Made by a program: the position numbers and the translations under genes
In this document: piece by piece, positions 42,546 through 52,414 of the stretch
How positions within the stretch are numbered: position 1 is the stretch's first letter
Layout: the number at the start of each line of letters is the position of its first letter
Notes under the pieces: generated by a model
The model's input: the letters and a program-made list of their open reading frames with translations, nothing else
Databases searched by the model: none
What the model was told of the DNA's origin: nothing
Origin: Macrocystis pyrifera
Lineage: Eukaryota > Sar > Phaeophyceae > Laminariales > Laminariaceae
DNA: 64,000 nt
Assembly: GCA_031763025.1 (NCBI GenBank)
Contig: JASSKH010000019.1
Span: 9,464,250 to 9,528,249 of the forward strand
Reading direction: 5' to 3'

Positions 42546-43491
42546 ATTCCGTAGAACTGAGCGCTATCATCACAACCCTATTAGCGACAAAAACGCTTTT
42601 TTTCCTTTTTTTCGTACTAAATGTAGATGACACGGTTTCAGCGACCCGCGCCAAAGCCCGGCTAGAGGTCTCCATGATTGAAGCATTTTGAAACCAGCTC
42701 CTCTCCGCCGCAGCCAGCTACCGTCGCCCCCCAGCGACTACCGCACCCCCCCGCCCCCCCTGTCGAGAGGGACGGGGAGCCATTATAACCAAGTAATCCT
42801 ACATTAGAAGAAACAATAAAAATGTCGTTAATCGTCTGTCATGACAACGCTCCGTTTTTTTTTCATTCTGACCTTGTGTATATGAGGTGTCGGAAAAGGA
42901 CTGTCCCTGGCTCCACTGGCGGTAGACCTCCGTAGACAAGCACAATGTGCTGGTGTATCGCTTTACTACTGGAAGCACAGCATGGTGGAGTACGATTCTC
43001 GTAGAGCTCTATCGCAAAGAGAGTATACGCAGCTGGTTGGGGTCAGGGTTACAGGGTTATGCGTTCGGTGGGGTTGGGTCCACATCCGTACCTTGATCCT
43101 ACCATGCGAAGTGAAGGCTTCCTACAGTAGCCCGCAAAACAATTCAATATATACGTTAACGGCATCCCTACCTAGATGTCCGTCCTATCAGATTGTTATA
43201 GGAGCTCAGCGGCAATGACCACGTGCTATTCCAGGATGTTCGTGCTGATTTACCACGATTCCACTCGTTCAACGGCGACCGAGCGGTCTAGTAGCGGTCG
43301 GGGTGAAGTCTCTACCACCATGAAGCTCCCGCCGTGGTGAGCCGTCAACGTACAACAGGTCCCGGTGTGATGTGAGGTCAATGCCCGGGCGAACGTTGGC
43401 TGAACAAAACGATACGGTATCGGTCTAAGTTTTACTCGTCAAAGATTAAGTTGGCGTTATTCTGCCGCTTTAATAACTTCAAACCTTTCGG
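42546..43491. other. No gene recognised
   Basis: Includes a C-rich patch at 42728-42762. Short ORFs only. Confidence 0.4.
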
Positions 43492-43562
43492 GACTGCAGT
43501 CCCGTTTCGGGGACAAATTACTTTGAATTTGAATGGTTTGTGCCCAAAACGGGACTGCAGTC
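43492..43562. mobile_element. GCAGTCCCG miniature inverted-repeat element, copy 2
   Basis: 71 bp. GACTGCAGTCCCGTTTCGGG at the left is mirrored by TGCCCAAAACGGGACTGCAG at the right. Same length and termini as 27590-27660. Confidence 0.75.
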
Positions 43563-44088
43563 TCAAAAGAAAGACAACCGTGTTGGCTGTGGCCGATGCT
43601 GCAACACAGAAAAGTAGCTAACATGTCAGGAGACGGGTAACCATAAAGCCGACATGCAAGGACGTCCGTCAAGGTATTCCCGTCCGTCTAGACGAATTGT
43701 TCCCTATCCCCGCTAGGAGAACGCCTCATGACTTGTGTGGATACTCGTTTGGTAGTACATGGTATGTGTGATTTCGACTAAGTACGAGATAGTAGTTGTT
43801 TCGATGCGTGCGTACATAATTCCGGTGTTGGTCATAATAAGCTCTTACATATTGCATGCGTCCGCGCGGCATGTTCAACGAAGCGTATCTTTTATTCAAA
43901 CAGTATAGGAAACAAAACGAAGAGATTGCAATTTTACAATATTTCGGCAGGCGTTTTCCAAGAAACGGGGATTTTGACTTTCCCCCAATTTTGCTGTCGA
44001 GACACATCTGTCAAGGAATGTATCTTGACCCCGTCCATCACGGGACCCTTTCAGTCAACACCGCAAAAGAGTGCTTGAGTGGTTTGCC
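43563..44088. other. No gene recognised
   Basis: Short ORFs on both strands (43856-44173 plus) run into the tandem repeat below. No domain is seen. Confidence 0.35.
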
Positions 44089-44191
44089 CTTGACTCCCTA
44101 CCGCACACAGCATAGCTCCAGTTCCCATGCTCCGTTTGCGCTATATCTTGACTCCCTACCGAACACGGCATAGCTCCAGTTCTCATGCTCA
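44089..44191 (+). repeat. Tandem duplication, 58-bp period
   Basis: CTTGACTCCCTACCGCACAC...CATAGCTCCAGTTCCCATGC is repeated once with three or four mismatches (44089 and 44147). Confidence 0.8.
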
Positions 44192-44377
44192 GACCACCTC
44201 TCGAACAACGCATACCTTCTTCGTTAGGATCTCTAGGAGGAGGTGTTGGAGCCCGTGGATCTTCATGGCAAGGCAGGCGTTGATGTGTCAGCATCCCAAA
44301 ATATAAAAAAATCGGCAACAAGAATATTAGTAATTCCGGGGCTCCTGTAGTGTAATTTTCACTCTGCTGTGGCCCCG

Positions 44378-44460
44378 TAAGACGCTACGGACAGTCATGA
44401 TTGAGACCCACGTGTAAGACGCTACGGACAGTCAAGATAGACAAGATAGAGACGCACGCA
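44378..44460 (+). repeat. Short tandem duplication, ~40-bp period
   Basis: GTAAGACGCTACGGACAGTC occurs twice, followed each time by a GAGACSCACG-type motif. Confidence 0.7.
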
Positions 44461-44899
44461 GGTTTGCCTACTGATGTAGTTCTCGGCGTTGTCGTCGAAA
44501 TGTTGAGCAAAACCGGTATCAGCAGCCTGAGAACTTCCAATCCTCAAATTCGTCTTTGTGGGTAGCAGAGGTACGAGGAGATGATTTTCAGTATGAGGCA
44601 CGTTTCGTTATGGTAAGGCGTTGAATGGATCCGTTGCGTGACACCAAACGATTGTCTATGACCTGCGGTCTATAAAATTGCTCACAGGTAGGTGGCATTC
44701 TCAGTTTGTAAGACTGAGTCTCTTTTTTGAAAATTGCCGATCTGTGTATATGCCTGTCTGTCCGCATCACATATATTTTTGAATTATATATGAATTCGTT
44801 ACAGCAATCGATATATAAGGTCGTTAAAGATGATATTCATGCGACGTATCCGATTACAGACCTTACATACTGAAACTTACCGCACCAACCGGCAATGTT

Positions 44900-45113
44900 T
44901 AGCCATAGAAAATATCCACCACACCGCACCATCATACCATACCACCAACATGCCATATCACGTATCGTGATTTTGCCTTATCGAATATCTTCTAAATCGT
45001 ACCATTATGCCATACCAACGTACGATATCACGCATACCGTTCCACACCACACCCTATGCCATACCGTACTGTACCATGTTGTACCACACAATACCAATAC
45101 ATATACCAACACC
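44900..45113 (+). repeat. CATACCA/ACCACACC-rich degenerate repeat
   Basis: Variants of (C)ATACCAYACC recur about every 10-20 bp, including CATACCATACCACC, GCCATACC and CACAATACCAATAC. No protein is supported. Confidence 0.55.
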
Positions 45114-45119
45114 ACCCGA

Positions 45120-45520
45120 GGGGCTGCGGTAAGCAAGCATTCGTTGCTGCAAACTAGCAATGCTGCAAGCAAGCGCAAGCACTGCTGCTGCTTGCGGCTG
45201 TCCCTACTGCTGCTGCAAGCGGTTGTAGTCTTACTCCTTCACTATTGATCTTCGCCACCACGAATCCTTCTCGAAAACAGGGGACAACGAAAAAGGAAGG
45301 CGATTTTCTGGTTGTGGCGGCGTTGATGCGTATCGAGTGTCGAGGAACATAGGGTGGATCGCACTTCTGCCTGTTGATGATTGCCGCTGCTTACTGCTTG
45401 TTCTGCTTGCTGCTTCTGCTGTAGCTGCTCGCTACTGCAGGTATGTAAGTACTGCTGCTTGCACGACTACTGCTCGAACTTCTCGGATTTCAAGTGAAGT
45501 GCTGCCGCTGCTGCAAGTGT
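45120..45520 (+). repeat. GCAAGC / CTGCTG-rich segment
   Basis: Two patches (45120-45240 and 45385-45515) of CTGCTGCTT, GCAAGCAAGC and TGCTGCAAG repeats, similar in unit to the CTG-rich parts of the 50.6-52.3 kb satellite. Confidence 0.5.
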
Positions 45521-45888
45521 TTTTTTTTTCAACAAAATAATCAAATATAATATCGTTTTTTCGTGTCCGATTATGAGCATGCCGGAGGATTATTAATTAT
45601 GACCATATTTCCGACGGAAATCCTTGATACACAAAATGCAAATGCGCAGACACCATGTTACTACTTCTGTCAATTAGTCTGCCGTTTGCTTTGTATACGA
45701 TGATAACGGACGAGCAATCGGGATTGCTGAACCCTCTGCGCGAAAACAAAGGCACGTACCCGGGTGGGAGAATGGATTACACTTGACTTGTGACCAAGGC
45801 TTGTCTAGATTCTAGAAGCTAGACAGTTATAAGTGAGATAAAGACATCCGATGGTATAGTGGCGCAGTCGAAGTTTCTAGCTCCTTAC

Positions 45889-46083
45889 TGTTGATAAGTC
45901 CCAGGCGAAGAAAGATGATGTTTCAGGTTTTAGTATTATTCTCCCGGCAGAGTAGATACAGATGGAAGTGGCCCTGGTGGGGATCACGTACACCCACAGA
46001 AGTAACCACCAAATAATCTCATAATAAGCCAATATACCGAATAGTCACGAAACCGTCAAATACTGAACAAGCACATTCGAACA
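45889..46083 (-). repeat. LTR (3' LTR of the minus-strand element)
   Basis: 195 bp, plus-strand reading TGTTGATAAGTCCC ... CATTCGAACA. It differs from the partner only by ATAGTCACG against ATAGTCATG. Confidence 0.92.
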
Positions 46084-46108
46084 CACTCCCTGCTTTTTCA
46101 GCCGAACA
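46084..46108 (-). promoter_or_regulatory. Polypurine tract of the LTR element
   Basis: On the minus strand GCTGAAAAAGCAGGGAGTG abuts the 3' LTR, the position of the second-strand primer in LTR retrotransposons. Confidence 0.6.
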
Positions 46109-46514
46109 GCAATGACAATTCAAGATAACAGAACAAAACTCATCTCCATGATCAAAAACCAACCAAAATATTTCAAGAGGAAACCTGTACCTTACAAGCA
46201 AAAACCTCTTCCTCCTGTATTAAACTATTGTAGATCTCCTTTGCAACAGCTCAATGCCGTAAAAACAAAACAATCATAGAGATAGCTAAATGATAGAACT
46301 CGCGAGGAACCGCATTCCCCGAGACACACGTCTCCCTGTGCCCCCTACTTCCGCCACAAATTATCAGATCGTAGCTAACGCGAGATACCAAATATCTTTC
46401 CCTATAGAGTTTGCCCGGCGCTTACTATTCCCGAAACAATATCCGTTTTGTGTCAGAACCAAAAGAAAAACACTCCCTGTTTCTGGTTCAGTTCACTAGC
46501 TATCCTTGTTCCCT

Positions 46515-46660
46515 GAAATACTTCACCTTCCCACTCGTGAACCGAGATTTTCATCACCCTTAATCATGAATAATCATATCCACAATTTTTCATCTTCCAA
46601 CTCGCGAACAAGATTTCAATCACCCATCAAGTTCGGAAATACAATATTGGTGGTAGAACA
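46515..46660. repeat. Weak ~70-bp tandem repeat inside the LTR element
   Basis: CTTCCCACTCGTGAACCGAG followed by TTTCATCACCC recurs as CTTCCAACTCGCGAACAAG followed by TTTCAATCACCC about 70 bp later. Confidence 0.45.
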
Positions 46661-46951
46661 ACCCATCAAGAATAAGCATACCCTCCCTTGTTCTGCAACC
46701 AATAGACCGCAGTACAAAGACAAATCCCTGCCAAACTCAATGAAATCAGTATCCACCAATACCCCTGCATCTGCAATACACCTCTCAAGGTGCACCACGT
46801 ACTCTTAATTCGCCAATCCGTCAACTAATAAATATCCGTCCCACCAGTCACCTTCTGGTCCTGTCTATACCACAAAGACTGTTTGATTTGAACATGAAAA
46901 TTTATTTATTTCAAAACTCCAGGCAAAACAAAAGGCTACGTATACCGTCGA

Positions 46952-47470
46952 GTAGACGATAGTATACCTCCGTACCATTTGCGACTTTCCCGGGATAAAA
47001 AATATGTTCCGTATAACATTCAGAGATCCCTCATCAGTGGTAAACAATACATATCCCACATATCACCTACCACGTACCCGACGGGAAGAACGGTGACTAC
47101 CACATAATTTTTATCTCGAACACGTCGCCAATGGTTTTTATCATATACGACTTAATAACCGGAACGAATCCACACCCAGTCGAAAATGACACATCTCCAT
47201 TTGACGAACCTACAGTAGACGATACTGTACCTTCTTCGTACAATTCACGACTTTCCCGGGACACAAAATATAACGCACACCATTCAGATCTCCGTAACCA
47301 GTAATAAACGATACATACCCTATATATCATCCAGCACTTACCCGGAAAGAACGATAACTACCATATAATTTAGTATTCCCTAACACGGCGTAAACGGTAT
47401 GTATCGACTTTCCTTTATCCGGAACGAATCCAAATCCGGTCGAAAAAGACATATCTCCATTTGTACGATC
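46952..47470. repeat. Two diverged 262-bp tandem units inside the LTR element
   Basis: Unit 1 (46952-47213) and unit 2 (47214-47470) share AGACGATA(G/C)TGTAC, CGACTTTCCCGGGA, AACAATACATA/AACGATACATA, GAACG(G/A)T(G/A)ACTACCA and ACATCTCCATTTG blocks at a 262-bp offset. They are far more diverged than the LTRs, so the duplication predates this insertion. Confidence 0.7.
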
Positions 47471-48117
47471 AAAAACGCATTTCGACCGACAGGTGTATCC
47501 AATCGCAAGAGAAAACTACTCCTCCGAATACCCACCAGAAGTACTAGACATAACCTCCCGCCCGCTAAGTAGCCGAATTACTAAAAAGCTCCAGCTGGCG
47601 AGATACCTGTCTGTCCACTTCACGACCTTCCCGCAACATAAATACACACTTGCCCACAGACCCCCTCCAAACCTTTGAAATACGCGATATTAATGTATTG
47701 GTATTTGTCCAGTTGCTCTTCTGGGCCTGCCGACATCGAACACGGAGCGCATCTAAGCGCAGTGGACGTCGTATTCGGCAGTAACATTTCTAACCAAAAC
47801 ACGAAAATACGACTTTTCAACTACCAGGTGGGGGACGGGGGGGTACTCATCACGTATATCTTCCAGAAAAAGAAGTCCAAACAATACTTCCGTACGTATC
47901 ATCTAGTATTATCGCACATTTCATACGTACTCGTACGTACTACGAATCAATTCACGAAATTTCTACCCTCGTCGTGAAAAGAAACAAACTTCACAAGGTA
48001 ATAGTGGATCGAAGACCTACCATGACGAGTGCAGACGCTATCCCCTCGCCCCGCGTGTTGCTGGACCCATAAAAGGATCCAGCGGACGATCCAACCACGC
48101 CTGCCCCATCCACGACC

Positions 48118-48215
48118 TCCCGCTGCTGCTGCTGCTGCTGCTGACCTTCCGCGGCTGCTGCTGCTGCTGTTCCTGACCTCCCGCTGCTGCTGCTCCTGCT
48201 GCTGCTGCTGTCGTC
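48118..48215. repeat. CTG microsatellite inside the LTR element
   Basis: Two runs of (CTG)n interrupted by ACCTTCCGCGG and ACCTCC. On the minus strand they give Gln-, Ser- or Ala-rich peptide within the gag-like region. Confidence 0.8.
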
Positions 48216-48499
48216 GTGTGCACGCGACTGCTGTGTCACGCGACTTGTTGCCGATGCAGACGTGCCCTCCTTCGTTACTAGTACTGCTGCAGCAGCACCC
48301 GATTCCCCCCACGTCCGCTCCCTCGACTACTACCACACCGTAGTCCAGTGCGCGTATCACGTACCCGGCTTTCCCGACCATGCCACATGGGTGGCCGGGT
48401 GCACACGGCCTGGCTCACCGTGCGACTTCACGCGAAAATGTGCAGATATGTCTCCCATCCCCACAGCTCCCAGCCCCACCACAATCTCCCTGGGTGAGG

Positions 48500-48942
48500 T
48501 GCGCACGTAAAGTTTCGCACGACTTGTTATCCCCCGTGCCACTCCCCACGGAGGCGCCTACGGTTTTGTTGCTCCCACCGCAGGGCTTTTTCGTCTCCAT
48601 TTAGCACGCCGTCGTATCTCCGGCATACCCCAAGAGCACCAACACAGCTTCCGCCCCCTTTTCCACCGAGGTGGCCATCTTCCGCGGAAACGCGTTTACC
48701 CTCCCGGCTCCCGTTGCCAACATCGGAGTGTTCCGACCCTGGCGTTGAAGCATCTCTCCCTGCTCCAACTGCAGTAGATAGCTGTTGCTGTCTACCGGAC
48801 CCCATTTGTGCCATCATCTCGAGGATCTCGGCGTGATTCGCCTTTCGACGTTCCTCTGCGTCGGCGGCCCCCGCTGCAGCCCCTCGAGGGCGAGGCCCTG
48901 TTCTAATACCATACCCCGAAGATCTTCTACTTCGTCACCCAT
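48500..48942 (-). pseudogene. Gag-like N-terminal remnant of the LTR element
   Basis: From ATG 48942 the minus strand reads MGDEVEDLRGMVLEQGLALEG. A one-base frame change near 48875 leads into AADAEERRKANHAEILEMMA, then a Gln/Ser/Gly-rich segment to about 48527. The charged, coiled-coil-like start right after the 5' LTR is where Gag begins in LTR elements. No zinc knuckle is visible. Given the near-identical LTRs, the frameshift was probably present in the source element, which fits trans-mobilisation. Confidence 0.5.
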
Positions 48943-48976
48943 GAGCCTAGGTTGCCAACGTTGAAAAATTCTAGAG

Positions 48977-49171
48977 TGTTGATAAGTCCCAGGCGAAGAA
49001 AGATGATGTTTCAGGTTTTAGTATTATTCTCCCGGCAGAGTAGATACAGATGGAAGTGGCCCTGGTGGGGATCACGTACACCCACAGAAGTAACCACCAA
49101 ATAATCTCATAATAAGCCAATATACCGAATAGTCATGAAACCGTCAAATACTGAACAAGCACATTCGAACA
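48977..49171 (-). repeat. LTR (5' LTR of the minus-strand element)
   Basis: 195 bp, partner of 45889-46083, followed by CTTAC at 49172-49176. Confidence 0.92.
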
Positions 49172-49239
49172 CTTACATGATGCCCCGGGAACAACACTTC
49201 GAAAAAATACGTTCACGCAACCCGAAGGGACCTAACATG

Positions 49240-49610
49240 CTCTCTTGTTTATATCCCGCAACCTGAAGAATTTTTTACCTGGTATCCTGTCTTTCCGGAT
49301 ATGATGGCCAACAATGTTCCCTCCGTCATGACACGTGGCCCGACGTCACAGGCCGTAATTCCGACGTTCAATCCCACGAAAGATCAACTGGCGAGTAGCG
49401 AGCGCTCGCACGATGGCGATCTGACCAGTGAATTCTCCAGTCCAAGAGACCTGACAGGCTTGTCGCGTGACTGCACTCTTGTTTAGTCGGCAGCCCGATA
49501 TGCGATTGCGTGCCTGGTATCATTTTTTCCCCGGCATGACTATTATTGTGGCTTCCTCCGTCATGGCACATGGGCCGAACTACGTCCTGCGGTGCCTAAC
49601 TTCATAATGC
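49240..49610 (+). repeat. Diverged direct repeat, ~135-bp units 238 bp apart
   Basis: CTCTTGTTTA, ACCTGGTATC, TTTCC-GG, CTCCGTCATG(A/G)CAC and TGGCCCGAC occur in the same order near 49240-49380 and again near 49475-49610 (CTCTTGTTTAG, GCCTGGTATC, CTCCGTCATGGCAC, TGGGCCGAAC). Confidence 0.6.
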
Positions 49611-49710
49611 CTGCCCCACGAGCGCCTACACACACATATATATAAATACAACTATATTTACGATTTTTGAGGTCGTTGTCACTTGCTAGCTCTTGGCAGA
49701 CAGACCGACT

Positions 49711-49900
49711 GATAGACAGCTCTTCGCAAACAGCCCTTCTTCTTTGAAACAGCCGAACAGCCAAACAACCTTTCTTCCTTCTTTGAAACAGCCGAAATGC
49801 CACAAACAACCTTTCTTCTTTCTTCTTCGCCAAACAGCCAAACAGCCTTTTCTTCTTTCTTCTTCCGCAAACTGCCAACCAATAGACAGCTCTTCGCACG
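49711..49900. repeat. ~40-bp minisatellite bounded by ATAGACAGCTCTTCGCA
   Basis: AAACAGCCGAACAGCCAAAC followed by AACCTTTCTTC-type units repeat about four times between two copies of ATAGACAGCTCTTCGCA (49712 and 49884). The minus-strand KKEER-rich reading is a repeat effect. Confidence 0.7.
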
Positions 49901-49947
49901 GCGCCTAAAAGAGCTGTCTCGCCTTCGACGAACGGCATAGATAGTAG

Positions 49948-50317
49948 GTGCAGCTGTCGGCGGCCAAGCTGCTGCTGTCGGTGGCGAACCTGCTGGTGCT
50001 GCAACCCCCGCCTCTCCCTTCTCCACGCCCCCTAAGCTCACCTCCCCCTCGTCGAGAGGCGCGTGGTCCTCGCCCTCGGGCAAGAGAGCGGCAACGACAA
50101 AGACCGACCTGGTGCCGGCTGTTGTTTGCGACCAGTGCACGGATTAGCACTTGGTCAAGAACTCCGCGCCTGGTGGCAAAAACGTGGCCTTCGCCACCTG
50201 CAAGGATCTCACGTGCGTGGTGGCGGGATCATCCTGACAGGGCAACCGACTGCGAGTTCTGTGCTCGCCCGATCAAGGAAGGGACTGTCTCGTACTCCCT
50301 CGAGACTGCTGGCAGTG
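49948..50317 (+). CDS. Candidate exon with CxxC motifs (zinc-binding-like), partial
   Basis: One frame encodes a Pro/Arg-rich region followed by TDCEFCARPIKEGTVSYSLE, and ends at a good donor (GGCAGTG|GTGAGT, 50318). Another frame of the same stretch reads VVCDQCTD, a stop, then KNVAFATCKDLTC. This suggests a cysteine-rich coding region with a frame break or an unrecognised intron. CEFC-x-x-PI-x-x-G is reminiscent of the first metal-binding pair in PARP-type fingers, but the second pair is not present here. The partner exon may be at 52415. Confidence 0.3.
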
Positions 50318-50579
50318 GTGAGTGCCTTACGTCTATTGTGCATGCTGTATGTTGCCAGTACGTTTTTTGGGGGTTTTCAATTGCCTTTTTGCATACAGTC
50401 CCACGTCAAAGCGTTTTTTTTTTTTTGACTCATCCATGCTCGTTCTTTCCCCTTCGTGCGTTGCGTCGGCTCCTCTTACACACAGTGCACGCGAACGCGC
50501 ACATGCACAACTGTTTGCGGGACGTGAACGAAGGAACGGAGGATTCAGCTGTCGCCGTCACCGCTGCACCGAACGACGT

Positions 50580-51593
50580 GAGTGCTGCTGCTACTGTGGT
50601 GCATTTTCGGTGCATGCACACGATTTCTGTGTGTACATGTTTTGGTGACCCCACGTACTCATTTTTTGCTCGTTTTCGGCTGCCGCTGCTGCTGCTGCTG
50701 CTGCTGCTGTCAGCGCCACGCCATGAGTGCTGCTGCTGCTGTGCACCTGCTTCTCCTGTGCACTCGCTGCTGCTGTAGTGCTGCTGCGTTGTTGCCGTGC
50801 TGTGCACCTGCTGCTCCTGTGCAATTGCTGCTGCTGCTGTATGTAGTGCTGCTGCGTTGTTGCCGTGCATCATGCTGGAAGCGTACATATTTTCGGATAG
50901 TCAAATCCGTAGGTTTTGCGATGGCGGCATACCAGGGTACATGCTTTTTTTCTTCCTTATTTTCATATCGTTGCTATGCTGCTGCTGCTGCTGCTGCCAA
51001 CGCTTTTGTACTCAAATGGTTCCTTTTGATACGTGAAAAAATATTTTTGTCGTTTTGCTCCTGCTTTTTGCGTACGTACTGCAATTTCTCGTTTTTTTGG
51101 CTTGGTTATTTTCATATATATCGTTGCTATGCTGCTGCTGTGGTGCTGCTGCGTTGTTGCCGTACATCATGCTGCACTTTTGTGTGTACATATTTCGGTA
51201 TCGTCAATGAAATTCCGTAGGTTTTGCGATTGCGGCATACCAAGGTACATACTTTTTTTCTTCCTGTTTTTCATATCGTTGCTACGTATGCGGTTGCTGC
51301 CAACGCGGATTATTGTTTTTATTGGCCATTTTTGTACCCAAATGGTTTTTTTTGATACGTAAAAAAAATATTTTGGTCGTTTTGCTCCTGCATTTTGCGT
51401 ACGTACTACTTTTTCTCGTATTTCGTGTTGTTGCTATGCTACTGCTGCGTTGTTGACGTACAGCATGCGGAGGTGGGTCAATAGTGAGGTACCAAAAATA
51501 CTTTTCGGACGGCCTCGGGGTACATACTTTTTTTCTCCCTTCTTTTCATATCGTTGCTATGCTGCTGCTGCCAACGCTGTGGCGATCCGTTGC

Positions 51594-51624
<31 letters not shown>

Positions 51625-51934
51625 CTGCTTTTAGTGTTGCCGCAATATTCACTGAATGTTTGTATGTACTCGGATAATTGTGTTTCCTGGTCGTTTTGTG
51701 GCGCTGCTGAGTTGTTGCCGTACATCATGCTGGACATGATTTGTGTGGACATTACACTTAAACTTGTGCGTGTGTATATATTTCTGTATCGTCAATGATT
51801 TTTTTTTGTGGTGCTGCTGCGTTGTTGCCGTACATCATGCTGGACGTGATTTGTGTGTGTACTGTACTTTTTTTTTTTTTTTTTTTTCATCATCACTTTT
51901 ACTTTCCAGCCCACTCGTAGGAGGTTTTACCCTC
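50580..51934 (+). repeat. Satellite with ~296-bp units and CTG runs
   Basis: GTTGTTGCCGT(A/G)CATCATGCTG marks unit starts at 50856, 51153, 51449 (variant), 51711 and 51821; the first two intervals are 297 and 296 bp. Each long unit then has TATTTCGGTATCGTCAATGA (or variant), CCGTAGGTTTTGCGAT, GGTACATACTTTTTTTCTTC, CATATCGTTGCTA, (CTG)n, CCAACGC and TTGATACGT blocks. Upstream, 50700-50856 holds a 68-bp sub-repeat (GTGCACCTGCT(G/T)CTCCTGTGCA). Later units are shortened. The long ORFs here arise from CTG triplets. Confidence 0.8.
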
Positions 51935-52050
51935 GACGATCTTCTGGACAAGCCGTGGTCACAGGTGTCGTCCCTTTTCCCCCCCCCGGTACTTGCCTTT
52001 ATTTTTTGTCGCGCATAGGGTTCAGCATTCCCACTGCTCATCGATTTTCA
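51935..52050. repeat. Dispersed ~110-bp repeat, copy 2
   Basis: CTTCTGGACAAGC, GTCACAGGTGTCGTCCC, a C-run, GTCGCGCATAGGG and CAGCATTCCCACTGCTC match the copy at 20885-21005. Confidence 0.5.
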
Positions 52051-52131
52051 TCGAATGTAGCTAACTCACGCTCTCGCGCTTTCCGCTTATCATTTTTTTA
52101 TGCAAGAAAAAGTCCCTACGAGCATGCACTC

Positions 52132-52200
52132 GGTGAGATTTGAACCCACGAAATTGATCTTGATAGGCACGCGGACCACCTACCAAGCCACCGGGACGCC
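52132..52200 (-). other. tRNA-like sequence (tRNA-derived repeat or pseudogene)
   Basis: The minus strand starts GGCGTCC with an A-box-like TGGCTTGGTAGG and, about 38 bp later, a B-box-like GGGTTCAAATCTC. A T-arm pairs imperfectly (GTGGG/CTCAC). No 3' acceptor strand complementary to GGCGTCC follows and the anticodon arm is poor, so it is not a functional tRNA gene. It may contain a usable polymerase III internal promoter. Confidence 0.5.
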
Positions 52201-52204
52201 GGCA

Positions 52205-52330
52205 CACTTGTGTGTCTACATATTTCTGTATCGTCAATGAAATTACGTACTTGCTGCTTCTGCTGCTGCTGCTGCCGTCGTATAGAAAGCGATTACGTGC
52301 TGCTGTTGTGCCGCTGTAGAGTAGTACATT
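52205..52330 (+). repeat. Isolated piece of the 296-bp satellite
   Basis: CATATTTCTGTATCGTCAATGAAATTACGTAC and the following CTG run match the satellite unit, beyond the dispersed repeat and tRNA-like sequence that separate it from the main array. Confidence 0.55.
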
Positions 52331-52414
52331 TAATGAACTCTGCCCCCCCCCCTCCCCCGCCATTCCCTGCACGCCACTCCCGCCCCGCGCACCCTATATG
52401 TTTACTTCGACCAG

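Larger units (their letters stand above)
45889..49171 (-). mobile_element. Complete non-autonomous LTR retrotransposon, very young
   Basis: Two 195-bp LTRs (45889-46083 and 48977-49171) differ at one base only. They start TG and end CA and are bounded by a 5-bp target duplication CTTAC (45884-45888 and 49172-49176). Orientation is minus: a purine-rich tract AAAAAGCAGGGAGTG lies directly inside the left LTR, and a gag-like ORF starts at 48942, just inside the right LTR. The 2.9-kb interior has no reverse transcriptase, integrase or RNase H motif, so movement must depend on another element. A convincing tRNA primer site was not found next to the right LTR; TTGGCAACC lies about 19 nt inside. Confidence 0.92.

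Noticed and set aside
48118-48381. Gln/Ser/Ala-rich proteins from 47947-48381
   Set aside because: They arise from the CTG microsatellite inside the LTR element, and three frames give equally long products.
50430-51798. Long Cys/Leu-rich ORFs of 75-276 codons
   Set aside because: They follow CTG and TGC repeats of the 296-bp satellite; unit structure explains them.
52132-52200. Functional tRNA gene on the minus strand
   Set aside because: The acceptor 3' strand is missing and the anticodon arm does not pair.
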